NCBI GenBank assembly: GCA_964636865.1 | Contig: CAZWVJ010000006.1 | Coordinates: 28,765-92,764, forward strand | Length of the DNA stretch: 64,000 nt | Direction: 5' to 3' | From: B1SED10-75 sp964636865 | GTDB lineage: Bacteria > Bacillota > Dethiobacteria > DTU022 > PWGO01 | Shown: positions 27,376 through 37,203 of the stretch, in pieces | Layout: the number at the start of each line of letters is the position of its first letter | Numbering within the stretch: position 1 is the stretch's first letter | The notes under the pieces: model-generated | The model's input: the letters and a program-made list of their open reading frames with translations, nothing else | What the model was told of the DNA's origin: nothing | Database searches by the model: none | Position numbers and translations under genes: made by a program

Positions 27376-28323
27376 TTATTTTGACATGCCCAGGTATTTA
27401 TAAGGAAATTTTATATTATACGGTGAAACTATTTTCAAAGCTTTTTCCATTACCTGAAATTTTAAAGGAAATTTTTCCATGTTTTTGGTTTCACCGTCAA
27501 TTTGTACGGGCATGGTATCATCTTCACAATTGATAACCAATTCTTTTGCCTTATCTAGATGAATGCCGTTCATCCAGGTAAATTTTCTGGCAAATGTTAG
27601 TACTCCCATAACAACTTTCCGCGGGTTGCTAATGGGATCTACAATTTCAAAGTCCAATAACCCATCATCAATTTTTGCCTGGGGGGCAATGCAAAGCTGC
27701 CCTCCATAAAAACGTCCGTTTGCCACTACCGTTAAAAAAGTTTCTTTGGTTTGCACTTCTCTATTGTCCAATCGATATGATACAGCCCGGGGAGGAAAAT
27801 TAATGTGCTGGAAACAAGCAGAAACATAGCCCGGATAGCCCTTTAACCAATAATTATCGTCAGTGGCCGTTTGAGAGACCTGCGCATCAAAACCAACTCC
27901 AACCGCATTTAAAAATATGTTGTCGTTAACCTTGCCCAGGTCCATCTCTATCACCGGCCAATAAAACAAGCCTTTCAAAGCAAGTATGGCATTATGAGGC
28001 ACCCTCACCGAACGGCGGAAACCGTTTGCCGTCCCCCCTGCGATAAGTCCAAGGATATTTTTTTCCAGGTCTATGCCATTAACTGCTTCTTTCAAAGTGC
28101 CGTCTCCGCCAACGACTACAATGAGTTCCGCTCCGTCTCTACTTGCCCGCGCTGCCGTTTTAGTTACATCTCCCTCATCATCACCGCTAAAATAAACTTC
28201 GTAGTTAACACCTTTTTCACGCAAGTAAGATTCTATAGTATTCCACGTCTTCCCACCTCTTCCTCCTCCGGAATGAGGGTTCACCACAAAAGAAGTCTTA
28301 TATGGAAAACTTTTGGTTTTCAT
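27376..28323 (-). CDS. Diacylglycerol kinase family lipid kinase (YegS/DagK type)
   Basis: Phosphorylates a membrane lipid, probably diacylglycerol, on the cytoplasmic face, recycling lipid released during wall-polymer synthesis. In 315 aa the catalytic GGDGTLKEAVNG motif is near residue 77, the N-terminal VNPHSGGGRGG is present, and NAVGVGFDAQV plus DDGLLDFEIV belong to the C-terminal beta domain. It lies 44 bp downstream of the slipin gene on the same strand. Confidence 0.9.
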   Translation of the reverse strand: MKTKSFPYKTSFVVNPHSGGGRGGKTWNTIESYLREKGVNYEVYFSGDDEGDVTKTAARASRDGAELIVVVGGDGTLKEAVNGIDLEKNILGLIAGGTANGFRRSVRVPHNAILALKGLFYWPVIEMDLGKVNDNIFLNAVGVGFDAQVSQTATDDNYWLKGYPGYVSACFQHINFPPRAVSYRLDNREVQTKETFLTVVANGRFYGGQLCIAPQAKIDDGLLDFEIVDPISNPRKVVMGVLTFARKFTWMNGIHLDKAKELVINCEDDTMPVQIDGETKNMEKFPLKFQVMEKALKIVSPYNIKFPYKYLGMSK

Positions 28324-28367
28324 TTTTCCCCTCCCTCCTATTCTTTGGCTCAGGAAAAAATTAACAA

Positions 28368-29225
28368 TTACCTTTCGTCTTCATCCGATTCTTCGTCCGA
28401 TTCGATATTATTTTGACTGCCGAGGTCTATGTTACCAAGATCTTCACTGCCTCCGTTCAAAATTTCACCAACTGAGCTACCCGGAGAAGATATTCCTCCC
28501 AATAAATGTTTAAACTCCATGGGCAGGGGAAAAGCAATTAAGTTTCCTTGCTGAGAAGCTACTTCCGGCAAAGACCGTAGTAAGCGGACAAACATACCCC
28601 CTTCTTGGGAAGAAAGTATCTTAGCTGCTTCTGTTAATCTTTGCGAAGCTTGCTTTTCTCCCTCGGCTTGAATTACTATAGCCCGCCTTTCCCGTTCTGC
28701 AGAAGCTTGCCTGGAAATGGCCTTTTGCAAGGCTTCCGGTATAACCACGTCTTTTATTTCCACTGCTGTAACTTTAATACCCCAATTGTCGGTGGCTTCG
28801 TCCAAAATCTGCTGGATTTTCTGATTAAGTTTATCCCTTTCACTTAACAATTCATCTAATTCTGCCTGTCCAGCTACGCTCCGAAGCGTAGTTTGGGACA
28901 TTTGGGCAGTAGCTACACGAAATTCTTCTACATTAACTACGGACCTGTTAGGATCTACCACCCGATAATAAACTACTGCATTAACACTGCAAGTAACATT
29001 ATCGCGGGTAATAACTTCCTGGGTAGGCACATCAAGGGTAACGATGCGTAGAGATACCCGGACTACCTTGTCTAATATGGGAATTACGATAACCACACCG
29101 GGACCTTTCTGCGCTATGAGGTGACCCAGCCTAAAAATAACCAACCTTTCATACTCCTTCACAACTTTAATAGCTGATGCCAGAAACACAAGAATAATAA
29201 TTACTACAATCAAACTGACTTCCAT
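28368..29225 (-). CDS. Slipin (SPFH/band 7 membrane protein)
   Basis: The 285-aa protein has one N-terminal membrane helix (about residues 4-22), an SPFH domain (about 25-200: EYERLVIFRLGH, VTLDVPTQEVITRDNVT, LRSVAGQAELDELLSERD, WGIKVTAVEIKDVVIPE) and a helical, glutamate-rich oligomerisation region. The C-terminal 30 residues are strongly acidic. Bacterial slipins are usually encoded with an NfeD-type protease and act in membrane microdomain organisation; the nfeD gene lies 122 bp upstream here. Confidence 0.92.
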   Translation of the reverse strand: MEVSLIVVIIILVFLASAIKVVKEYERLVIFRLGHLIAQKGPGVVIVIPILDKVVRVSLRIVTLDVPTQEVITRDNVTCSVNAVVYYRVVDPNRSVVNVEEFRVATAQMSQTTLRSVAGQAELDELLSERDKLNQKIQQILDEATDNWGIKVTAVEIKDVVIPEALQKAISRQASAERERRAIVIQAEGEKQASQRLTEAAKILSSQEGGMFVRLLRSLPEVASQQGNLIAFPLPMEFKHLLGGISSPGSSVGEILNGGSEDLGNIDLGSQNNIESDEESDEDER

Positions 29226-29347
29226 TAATAATCAACCTCCTTTTTGCCAGATATTTGACTTGCCCGACCTTTTTATAGAAGATTTCCAAGGCCCATTTTA
29301 AAGTAACATGAATTAGCTTTGATATTTTGACGCGCCGATTACAAATA

Positions 29348-30730
29348 TTACTGCTCAGAAACATTATCAGTAGAAGATTTAACCAGTAAAATTAATCCTT
29401 CTTTGCCAACTACCTCAACTTCCTGGCCGCCGGGCAAACTCACTTCCCCCACATTCCGGGCGTTCCAAAGTTCCCCCTTAACTTTCACCATACCCGATTC
29501 TGAAGGGGGAATTTCATCCACCACCTTGCCTTTTTCCGGGCCATAGAAAAATTTAGCTTCCTCGCGCCGATTTCTGCGCGAACTAATAACCCGCTGGACC
29601 ACTACCAACATAATGATGGAAATTCCGATTACAACTCCAATTACCGTTATTCGAAAAGCTTCCACCCAATCAGGAGCCATCAGGGGTTCCAGGGGAAGCA
29701 AAATGGATCCCACTAAAAGCGAAATAGCTCCTCCTATGCCCAATATACCAAAACCAGCAGTAAATATCTCTCCTACAATTAATCCCACTCCCAGGACCAT
29801 AAGAACTATACCGGTGGTATTGGTATCAAAAAGCCCCATACCATAAATACCAATAACCAGCATTATTCCTCCCAAAATTTCCGGCACAAAAGTCCCCGGC
29901 ATGCTAAGCCCGGTGTAAACACCCATAATGCCCAGCATAAGAAGAATAAAGGCTATCTGGGGATTACCTACCCAATCTTGAAAATTTTCCCTGGGATTCA
30001 TACTGACATTACGGAGAGGGACTCCCTCTGTTTCCAGGGTTATAGTTTGGCCTCTTTTTTCCACTTCCATGCCTTCTAAATCTATCATAAGCTCCTGCAG
30101 AGATGCAGATACCAAATCGGCTATTCCTTTCTCCACTGCTTCATCGTTATCCAATACCAGGTTCTCCGTAACAAATCTTTCCGCCACATCTTCGGGGCGA
30201 CCGCTTTCCCTGGCAATACTGCGGATATGACCGGCTAAAAGCTGCGCAGTCTTATCATCTGCAGGCTCACCTTCTCCTTCGGGAGCCATGGAAACCGGCT
30301 CAGCTGCTCCCACAGTAGTTCCCGGTGACATGGCCGCCACATCACCGCTTAAAAGTAAAAATGCTCCGGCAGAAGCCGCAATGGCACCGGAAGGCGCCAC
30401 ATAAACTATTACCGGAACATCTGTACCGCGCATAACTTTATTTAACTCCAGGGTAGCATCTACCAACCCACCGGGGGTATCCAAAACTATAATTACAGCA
30501 TTTGCTCCTTCCCGGGCAGCTTCCTCAATTTGACGGCGCACGAATGAAGCAGTACCGGCAGTGATCATGGCGTGATCTTCTATAGGGATGACATAAACCA
30601 CTTCTTCTCCAGGTTCATTCGTATCAACAGTATCTGCGTATAGGGCATTGTCTCCCGGAATTGCCTGAAAAGCAATTAACGCAAGCATCAATACTACCCA
30701 TGAAATGGCAAAAATTGCTCGCAGCCGCAT
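29348..30730 (-). CDS. NfeD long-form membrane-bound serine protease
   Basis: 460 aa. A signal or anchor helix is followed by a ClpP-type protease domain (about 45-215: VIIVLDTPGG, SGAIAASAGAFLLLSGD with catalytic Ser, MSPGTTVGAAEPV). Several transmembrane helices (about 250-385) and a soluble C-terminal OB-fold domain (about 400-450) complete the chain. Such proteins cleave partner slipins. The frame also has an ATG at 30745, but GGGAG lies eight bases before the ATG at 30730. Confidence 0.9.
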   Translation of the reverse strand: MRLRAIFAISWVVLMLALIAFQAIPGDNALYADTVDTNEPGEEVVYVIPIEDHAMITAGTASFVRRQIEEAAREGANAVIIVLDTPGGLVDATLELNKVMRGTDVPVIVYVAPSGAIAASAGAFLLLSGDVAAMSPGTTVGAAEPVSMAPEGEGEPADDKTAQLLAGHIRSIARESGRPEDVAERFVTENLVLDNDEAVEKGIADLVSASLQELMIDLEGMEVEKRGQTITLETEGVPLRNVSMNPRENFQDWVGNPQIAFILLMLGIMGVYTGLSMPGTFVPEILGGIMLVIGIYGMGLFDTNTTGIVLMVLGVGLIVGEIFTAGFGILGIGGAISLLVGSILLPLEPLMAPDWVEAFRITVIGVVIGISIIMLVVVQRVISSRRNRREEAKFFYGPEKGKVVDEIPPSESGMVKVKGELWNARNVGEVSLPGGQEVEVVGKEGLILLVKSSTDNVSEQ

Positions 30731-30869
30731 AAAACCTACTCCCATTCTTATACATATGAGTTTATATAGGTGCGCTTATAAACTCTATGTTGATTACCCC
30801 TCTCCTCTTAGGCCGGATACAATCATTTTATTACTTTTTTTAATTTAAAACAACTACAATAAGCTTGCC

Positions 30870-31322
30870 TCAATAACCCAACCACTTAGCAGACATCTGC
30901 TCGTATTCATAAATTTCTTCCTGATGAAAGAAAAGGTCAAGTTCACGTTGAGCGCTCTCGGGGCTGTCAGAGCCATGCACCAGGTTATTGCTTACAAATA
31001 AAGCCAGGTCTCCTCGAATTGTCCCCGGCGCCGCCTTTTGGGGGTCGGTTGGCCCCATTAGATTACGGACCCCGCTAATTACGTTTTCCCCCTGCCAGGC
31101 CATAGCCACCAGGGGCCCTGAAGTTATAAATTCTTCCAAGGAGGGATAAAAATCTTTATCGCGATGCTCTGCATAATGCCTTGCAGCCATATCTTCATCC
31201 ATCCAGAGCATCTTTAAACCTACCATCTGGAATCCTTTTTTTTCAAGCCTGGATATCACATCCCCAACCAATCCACGCTGTACCCCGTCCGGTTTAATTA
31301 ATACCAGTGTCTTTTCCGTCAT
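30870..31322 (-). CDS. ndk: Nucleoside diphosphate kinase
   Basis: Transfers the gamma phosphate between nucleoside triphosphates and diphosphates through a phosphohistidine. 150 aa, normal length. Motifs: TLVLIKPDGVQRGL, GPLVAMAWQGENVI and NLVHGSDSPESA with the active-site His. Single gene. Confidence 0.96.
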   Translation of the reverse strand: MTEKTLVLIKPDGVQRGLVGDVISRLEKKGFQMVGLKMLWMDEDMAARHYAEHRDKDFYPSLEEFITSGPLVAMAWQGENVISGVRNLMGPTDPQKAAPGTIRGDLALFVSNNLVHGSDSPESAQRELDLFFHQEEIYEYEQMSAKWLGY

Positions 31323-31434
31323 TTATGCATATACCTCCTTTAGCTTTACATCCACATTCAATTAAAGAACATGAATTTTGATCCATCCATTAGTTAGCTA
31401 TGAGTCAAATTGAGAATCTACTTGTTTTTTTATT

Positions 31435-32349
31435 CTAATAAATTATAACCGGGTTATCATCTTCTATGATTCTATGTTCCTCTTCCAAGGCCCGCCGTAT
31501 ATTTTTAGGTATGGAAAACATGCTCAGGTGAGTTTCCCCATCATAATATTTCAACTCTAATCCATTTTTTTCTAGATGCTTGTCAACTTCTGCCGGGACT
31601 ACCTCACCGGGATCCCTATCCTGCGAGGCCAAGATGAACCCCCAGGAAGAATCAAATGAAGGAATAAAAGTATGATAGGTATGTACAAAATTAAAACAAC
31701 ATTCCAGGGTATTTTTTACTGCTGCATGGGAACTCAAAAGGGGCAAACTTAAAGAACCGGATTGCAAGGACAATGCTCCTCCCGGATTTAACCTTTTAAT
31801 TAGTATGTTATAAAATTCTCGGGTAAAAAGAAGATAAGAAGGCCCTTCGTCAACCGGCTCTGTTAAGTCACTTATAATAACATCAAAGCAGCGATCATTT
31901 TCCTCAAGGTATTGACGGGCGTCCATGTGTAGCAGTTCCACTCTTTTATCGCTAAAACTGTTTTCATGCCAGGCGGGAAGATTTTCACGGCAGATATCTA
32001 CTACTTCTTTATCTAGATCCACCATTACAATGCTTTCGATAGAAGGATACTTTAACAATTCACGCAAAACAGCCCCCTCGCCACCTCCCATAATCAAAGC
32101 TTCCTTTGGAAGTGTAGGGTGTATTAGTATAGCAGGATGAACCAAAATTTCGTGATAAACATATTCATCCAATTCCGATGATTGAATCTTTCCATCCAAA
32201 ACAAGACATCTGCCAAATGCATAAGTGTCTACTATATCTACTCTCTGAAAAGCAGTACTGCCACTGTAAATATGTTGTTTGACTCCATACATATACCCGT
32301 GATATGGACTGGCATAATCTATGAGCCAATTCCATTCCGGTATTCCCAC
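31435..32349 (-). CDS. speE: Polyamine aminopropyltransferase (SpeE family)
   Basis: Transfers an aminopropyl group from decarboxylated SAM to a polyamine. 304 aa: N-terminal beta domain, then a methyltransferase-like fold with LIMGGGEGAVLREL, MVDLDKEVVDICR, MDARQYLEE and SDLTEPVDEGPSYLLF. The last motif resembles the thermospermine synthase/ACL5-type sequence DLADP-GGP more than the DSTDP of classical spermidine synthase, so the acceptor may not be putrescine. The start is GTG after AAGGGGG. speD lies 319 bp upstream and supplies the donor. Confidence 0.88.
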   Translation of the reverse strand: MGIPEWNWLIDYASPYHGYMYGVKQHIYSGSTAFQRVDIVDTYAFGRCLVLDGKIQSSELDEYVYHEILVHPAILIHPTLPKEALIMGGGEGAVLRELLKYPSIESIVMVDLDKEVVDICRENLPAWHENSFSDKRVELLHMDARQYLEENDRCFDVIISDLTEPVDEGPSYLLFTREFYNILIKRLNPGGALSLQSGSLSLPLLSSHAAVKNTLECCFNFVHTYHTFIPSFDSSWGFILASQDRDPGEVVPAEVDKHLEKNGLELKYYDGETHLSMFSIPKNIRRALEEEHRIIEDDNPVIIY

Positions 32350-32668
32350 ATCCCAACCCCCTTGTTTAGCAGCTGATAAAAAAATATATTTAATATAAAT
32401 AAAAATGATACTACTTTAATATCATTTTTATTTAGTCATGACCACTGATTTTCTTCATTAATTATACTTAATTATATCTATATTAGGAATTATAAGCAAC
32501 CATTACAATTTCTTCCTTCAATTGGAAGCACGTAAAAAATTTTCTTTTTTTAGTATAAAAAAATGGCTTTTCCCCTGGTAAATACCTTCCATGCTAGCAA
32601 ACTGCAAAGCAAGAAATTACCCCTGTGTATAAGATAGCGGCCATAACTGACCACTAGGCAGCCTTCAA
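32350..32668. other. 319-bp gap between speD and speE
   Basis: AT-rich. It holds an AT-rich hairpin: a 14-bp perfect stem (32397-32410 with 32420-32433) and a 9-nt loop. On the minus strand it lies between speD and speE and could act as a weak terminator or processing site. I see no gene. Confidence 0.5.
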
Positions 32669-33052
32669 TCAATAACCTGCCGCAGTTTTATGTTCTACAT
32701 TATAATCAAAAATGCCGCGCTTAATTTCCCTGGCCGTCATATTTTCAGCGGAAAACCGATGTTTGAGGTAATTACAAGAAACCCAGGGATCCACAGTTTC
32801 GCCGCAGGTAAATATATCTACGGCTGCATAACCGAGCTCCGGCCAGGTATGAATGGTAAGATGGGATTCCGATATAACAACTACGCCGCTTAATCCCTGG
32901 GGCGAAAATTCATGAAACACAGCCTCACGAACTTCTGCGCCGGCTTCTTTTGCAGCCCGCACCATATTATTCTTGACACCGGCTACATCATCCAGCACAT
33001 TTTCGGGGCATCCATAAAATTCTACCAAAACATGACGGCCCAAAGCGCTCAT
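32669..33052 (-). CDS. speD: S-adenosylmethionine decarboxylase proenzyme (SpeH/SpeD type)
   Basis: Makes the aminopropyl donor for SpeE. The 127-aa proenzyme cleaves between Glu62 and Ser63 (SESHLTIHTWPE), creating the pyruvoyl group. His68 and Cys83, catalytic in the Thermotoga maritima enzyme, are conserved at the same positions. AAAGGAGG lies upstream of the ATG. No ornithine or arginine decarboxylase gene is in the window. Confidence 0.95.
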   Translation of the reverse strand: MSALGRHVLVEFYGCPENVLDDVAGVKNNMVRAAKEAGAEVREAVFHEFSPQGLSGVVVISESHLTIHTWPELGYAAVDIFTCGETVDPWVSCNYLKHRFSAENMTAREIKRGIFDYNVEHKTAAGY

Positions 33053-33120
33053 TTTAATACCTCCTTTATGAGAAATTTAACTTTAAACGAAGATGCAAAT
33101 TTTAGGAAGCAACAATCTAT

Positions 33121-33148
33121 ATTTTAACAAACTCAACCAAAAATTCAA
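33121..33148 (-). promoter_or_regulatory. Candidate promoter of speD
   Basis: Minus strand TTGAAT, 16-bp spacer, TAAAAT, about 70 bp upstream of speD in the gap shared with the divergent 5'-nucleotidase gene. The remaining part of that gap (33053-33392) shows only an extended -10-like TGGTAAAAT near 33294-33302 on the plus strand. Confidence 0.4.
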
Positions 33149-33392
33149 TAATCTGCAAAAAGACAGTTTAAAAATATCATCTTTCATCTTTTCAAAGATA
33201 TTTTGGCAATAATTAGGCTTTGGGAAAAGATTTGCAAAGAAAAACTGGACAAAATAAAAGAATAGCTGTATAAATGCAAGTAATTTCACGGTATGGTAAA
33301 ATGTATTGCAAAACATTAAAAAAAATCTTGAAAGGCAATAATCAGTATCCCGGGAATGAACACAAAACGGCCTTTTAATTGGAGTGATTGAA

Positions 33393-35540
33393 ATGTTTCC
33401 CAAAGAAAAAACAAATGTCCATTCCTTTTTTTCTTTCTCGTTAGCCGGGTGCGATTTTCCCGGCTGGAACCCCGGTTTATTCAATACAGTTGCAGCGATA
33501 ATAAGGGTAACAACTATAGCAATAGTAATTATTGCCGTATTAACAGCTATTAGCAGCAATTCTATCTCACGGGCTATAGCCTCTGAGCCGGAAGATAAAC
33601 AAATACACTTTAGCATTTTACACACTAATGACGAACATTCGGCATTAATCCCTCACGGAACGGCTATCGACCATCACCCGGAAAAAGAAAATCCTGCCAG
33701 GGGAGGCATGGCGCGCCTGGCTTATAAAGTCAACCGGATCAAAGAAGAAAAAGAAGCCATAGATGAAGAAGTTATGCTGGTTAATGCCGGTGACTTTATG
33801 GGAGGAACTATTTACAACTGGCTCGTCTTTGATGGCTATGCTCCTGAACTGGATTTGTTGCAGCAGATAGGTTTTGACCTCGTAGCCATTGGCAACCACG
33901 AATTTGATCACGGGCCGGACTTGCTGGCAGATTACCTCAAAACCGCCGGCCACCCCGATGCGGGGGAAAATACTACCTTGCTTGCCACTAACACCGTCAT
34001 ACCCGATGATCACCCCCTGGAGAATGTAGGCATAGAAAAAACACACGTAAAAAAACTTGACCCGGGACCTAAGATAGGTTTTTTCAGTTTGATGGGCTAT
34101 GATGCCATGAGGGTAATAGTGGAATCAGGACCGGTAGATTTTATGGATCCGCATAAATCCGCGCGGGAAGCTATTTCCTTTTTAAGGGAAGAAAAAGAAG
34201 TTGACCTGGTAGTAGCCGTTAATCATTCAGGCATAACAGAAGATCGGGAACTGGCAGAAGACGTATCTGGAATTGATATTATAGTAGGCGGCCACAGCCA
34301 TACCGCTATGGAAAAACCCGAAATTATAGAAGATACCCTAATTGTGCAAGCCGGAGCACATCTGGAATATCTGGGAATTTTGGAGCTTACCTATAATCCG
34401 GAAAGTGGGGAAGTAAGACCTCGTAATGAGGTCACGGGAACACCTTACTTGATCCCTCTAGATCATACGGTACCGCAGGATCCGGAAATAGCCTCTTCTG
34501 TGGATAAGTTTACAGAAAAATTAGAACGGATGATTTACGAACTTACCGGCGGAAACTTCAAAGACATACTTGAACCTTTTGCTACATCGGAATTTAAACT
34601 GCCCAACCAGCCTTATAACTCTGAAAATCAACTCGGTAACCTTGTTACCGATGCAATGCGCCTGGTAGTGGAAGAAAAAACAGGCGAGGAAGTAGATTTT
34701 GCTTTTCAGGGCAGCGGCATTATTCGCAGTGAATTAGTTCCCGGCTCTGCCGATCACTCTCGGGACCTTATTTCTATTTATGACGTTACAGAGGCTGTAG
34801 CTATAGGAAGCGGGCCGGCAGGAACTCCCGGATTTCCTTTGGCCTCAGCCTATCTTACGGGGGAAGAAATTAAAGATATCCTGGAAATCTCACCCCTTGC
34901 CAGTCAATATATGGGGGATAACTATTTCCTCCAGGTTTCGGGTTTGCGCTACGCTTATTACCCCGAGCGATTAATCCTTTTTCATATTCCCGGCATCGAT
35001 TTGCCTTTTCCTTCATTTCAAGCCGTTAGTAATGTGGAAAAATACACCGAAGAAGGGCCTCAAACCGCCAAAGATGAGGATTTTGCCTCCCTGGAAATAG
35101 ATGATGAAAAGTTGTATCACATTGTCACTGATTACATCCTTTTGGAAAGAGCCGTTCCGGAAGCCAATTCCCTAATACCGTGGCTTTCCATAGAACCAAA
35201 AGACAGCGATGGCAAACCCATAGAAAACTTTGAAGATTGCATTGTCCGGGTAGACGGAGAAGATTTTAAAGTTTGGGAAACTGTGCTGGAATACATAGAC
35301 GCCCAACCTCAAACGGATAATTCTTCCGAATTACCGCAGATAGATCCTTATTATGAAGAGACCATGGGGCGCATAAATACCGAGAGCAACACCGGTCCGC
35401 TAACATGGATAGGGGTTTATCTGGCAACTTTGTACACAATTTCCCCCTGGTTATACTTACTCCCTGCTGCTATCATTTTCGGCATTGTATTTAAATTAAC
35501 ACGACGGCGTATCCGCAAACAAAGCCATAAAAACAATTAA
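33393..35540 (+). CDS. Surface-anchored 5'-nucleotidase/2',3'-cyclic phosphodiesterase (UshA family)
   Basis: A 715-aa exported enzyme. The long N-terminal region carries a hydrophobic segment (about 35-65). The metallophosphatase domain (about 70-350) has ILHTNDEHS, NAGDFMGG, GNHEFDHG and VGGHSHT. A 5'-nucleotidase C-terminal domain follows (about 380-620: NSENQLGNLVTDAMR, SGIIRSE). A final transmembrane helix near the C-terminus (LYLLPAAIIFGIVFKL) and a basic tail hold it in the membrane. It would release phosphate and nucleosides outside the cell. The ATG at 33393 has GGAG eight bases upstream; the in-frame GTG at 33384 overlaps that site. Confidence 0.9.
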   Translation: MFPKEKTNVHSFFSFSLAGCDFPGWNPGLFNTVAAIIRVTTIAIVIIAVLTAISSNSISRAIASEPEDKQIHFSILHTNDEHSALIPHGTAIDHHPEKENPARGGMARLAYKVNRIKEEKEAIDEEVMLVNAGDFMGGTIYNWLVFDGYAPELDLLQQIGFDLVAIGNHEFDHGPDLLADYLKTAGHPDAGENTTLLATNTVIPDDHPLENVGIEKTHVKKLDPGPKIGFFSLMGYDAMRVIVESGPVDFMDPHKSAREAISFLREEKEVDLVVAVNHSGITEDRELAEDVSGIDIIVGGHSHTAMEKPEIIEDTLIVQAGAHLEYLGILELTYNPESGEVRPRNEVTGTPYLIPLDHTVPQDPEIASSVDKFTEKLERMIYELTGGNFKDILEPFATSEFKLPNQPYNSENQLGNLVTDAMRLVVEEKTGEEVDFAFQGSGIIRSELVPGSADHSRDLISIYDVTEAVAIGSGPAGTPGFPLASAYLTGEEIKDILEISPLASQYMGDNYFLQVSGLRYAYYPERLILFHIPGIDLPFPSFQAVSNVEKYTEEGPQTAKDEDFASLEIDDEKLYHIVTDYILLERAVPEANSLIPWLSIEPKDSDGKPIENFEDCIVRVDGEDFKVWETVLEYIDAQPQTDNSSELPQIDPYYEETMGRINTESNTGPLTWIGVYLATLYTISPWLYLLPAAIIFGIVFKLTRRRIRKQSHKNN

Positions 35541-35589
35541 TAATACCGGAAGAAGTTTGGTAGGAGCTTATTAATCCAAATTTAACTAT

Positions 35590-36519
35590 TTATTTCAGAG
35601 AAGCCACCTGGCGCCGGAGCCCATACCGCAAATCCACCCGGGGATCAAACCCCAGTAACTTCCGGGCAGAGGAAGTATCAGCAAAAGTGTGGCGAGGATC
35701 GCCTTTTTGGGGTTGTTGGAATTCAACCCTGGCCTTTCGTTCCGTGAGCTCTTCCAGTATGGCAATAACTTGATTCACCGTTACCTGAGATCCTCCACCA
35801 ACATTAAAAATTTTACCTTCTACACCTGTAACATCAGCCGCCGCAAGGTTGGCATCTACTGCGTCGTCAATATATGTAAAATCGCGGGTCTGCTCCCCAT
35901 CACCGTAAACATAAAGGGGACGATTTTCCAAAAGGGAGCGAATAAATATATTAAAAGCCATATCAGGCCTCTGGCCGGGCCCGTATACTGTAAAATAACG
36001 CAGCGACACAACAGGAACATTATAATTGTAATAATAGAGGTTTCCCAAGTGCTCACCGGCTAACTTGGAAACACCATAAGGAGACACCGGTTGAGGATAT
36101 GCGTTTTCCGAAACCGGAAGTTCCGCCACTTCCCCATAAATCGAGGAAGAGGAAGCATATACAAACTTTTCTAACGGAATGAACCTGCATACTTCCAACA
36201 GCTTCTGCGTAGCCAGAATATTATTATGAGTGTAAGCATCAAAACTTTTTCCCCAGCTTTTCCTTACTCCTGCCTGGGCTGCCTGGTGAAAAACAACCCC
36301 TACCCCTTCCAATTCTCTTTCGGAAAGCTCAGCAACATCCATATCTAAAAGGGTAAAATTACTGTAATTCCGTAAATCCTTAATATTGGCCTCCTTCAAT
36401 CTACGGTCATAATAGTCGGTAAAATTATCTACGCCGATAACCCGGCTTTCCCCGTGCAAAAGAGCCCTGGCCAGATGAGAACCAATAAAGCCAGCTGCGC
36501 CGGTAACCAAGTATTTCAC
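35590..36519 (-). CDS. NAD-dependent sugar-nucleotide epimerase (GalE/WbpP-like)
   Basis: The 309-aa extended short-chain dehydrogenase has TGAAGFIGSHLARALL (NAD binding), a central YASSSSIYG and the catalytic SPYGVSKLAGE (Tyr-x3-Lys), then RYFTVYGPGQRPDMA typical of UDP-hexose(uronate) 4-epimerases. It probably supplies a sugar nucleotide for wall or capsule polymers. The exact sugar cannot be told. The start is GTG after GGGAGG. It converges with the 5'-nucleotidase gene. Confidence 0.88.
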   Translation of the reverse strand: MKYLVTGAAGFIGSHLARALLHGESRVIGVDNFTDYYDRRLKEANIKDLRNYSNFTLLDMDVAELSERELEGVGVVFHQAAQAGVRKSWGKSFDAYTHNNILATQKLLEVCRFIPLEKFVYASSSSIYGEVAELPVSENAYPQPVSPYGVSKLAGEHLGNLYYYNYNVPVVSLRYFTVYGPGQRPDMAFNIFIRSLLENRPLYVYGDGEQTRDFTYIDDAVDANLAAADVTGVEGKIFNVGGGSQVTVNQVIAILEELTERKARVEFQQPQKGDPRHTFADTSSARKLLGFDPRVDLRYGLRRQVASLK

Positions 36520-36562
36520 TATTCGTCCTCCCTTAAAAAGCAGTTATTTCCCTCGTTTTTAT

Positions 36563-37099
36563 TCACAGATAAAGAACTTCCCCCTTAAGAACTCCATTTT
36601 CTTGCCAAAGGCGCCCACAAGAGGGATAATTCCTGCCCCGCGGTTGTACCGGAGAACCGGGATTAAACAATAAAACTCCTTTTAAGTATTCATGAATAGG
36701 GAAATGAGTATGACCAAAGATAACGCCGCTTAACGGGTAATGTGCAGATGCAAATGCCTCATAAGCTTGTTTGGAGGCCTCTCTACTTCTGCCCCGACCG
36801 TGCATCAACCCTATGTATATACCGCCTGCCGAAACAATTTTCATATTTCCCAGTTTTTGGTACAAACGCATAGAATCCATATTACCGGCAACCGCTTCCA
36901 CCGGAGCAATAGCCTTTAATTCATCTATAATCTTTTCCTCTTCCAGATCACCCGCATGTAAAATAAAGTCGGCTCCCTCCAAAAGGCGAAAAATCTTTGG
37001 GGGCAAAGAACGGGCACGAGCGGGCACGTGAGTATCGGAAATTACGCCAATCCATCCTCCCGCAGATAAGGTGTGTTCCACTACCACAAAATCTTCCAT
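36563..37099 (-). CDS. YfcE/MJ0936-type metallophosphodiesterase
   Basis: The 178-aa calcineurin-like phosphoesterase has metal motifs GVISDTHVPAR, LHAGDLEEE, VAGNMD, LMHGRG and FGHTHFP. The natural substrate of this family is unclear; several members hydrolyse model phosphodiesters. I chose the ATG at 37099: the in-frame GTG at 37111 lies inside AAAGGGTGAT, which fits as the ribosome site for the ATG. Confidence 0.88.
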   Translation of the reverse strand: MEDFVVVEHTLSAGGWIGVISDTHVPARARSLPPKIFRLLEGADFILHAGDLEEEKIIDELKAIAPVEAVAGNMDSMRLYQKLGNMKIVSAGGIYIGLMHGRGRSREASKQAYEAFASAHYPLSGVIFGHTHFPIHEYLKGVLLFNPGSPVQPRGRNYPSCGRLWQENGVLKGEVLYL

Positions 37100-37203
37100 A
37101 CCGGCTATCACCCTTTAAACAGATAATAAAAACTCACTCAATAGAAGGAGACCTCTTCATAGTTATAAAGAACCATAAAGATTCAAAAATTTGGTCGCTC
37201 TGT

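Noticed and set aside
33083..33625. Minus-strand 180-codon frame opposite the 5' end of the nucleotidase gene
   Set aside because: The hydrophobic stretch is the reverse of the signal segment of the nucleotidase. Its C-terminal part is AT-rich intergenic DNA. No family motif.
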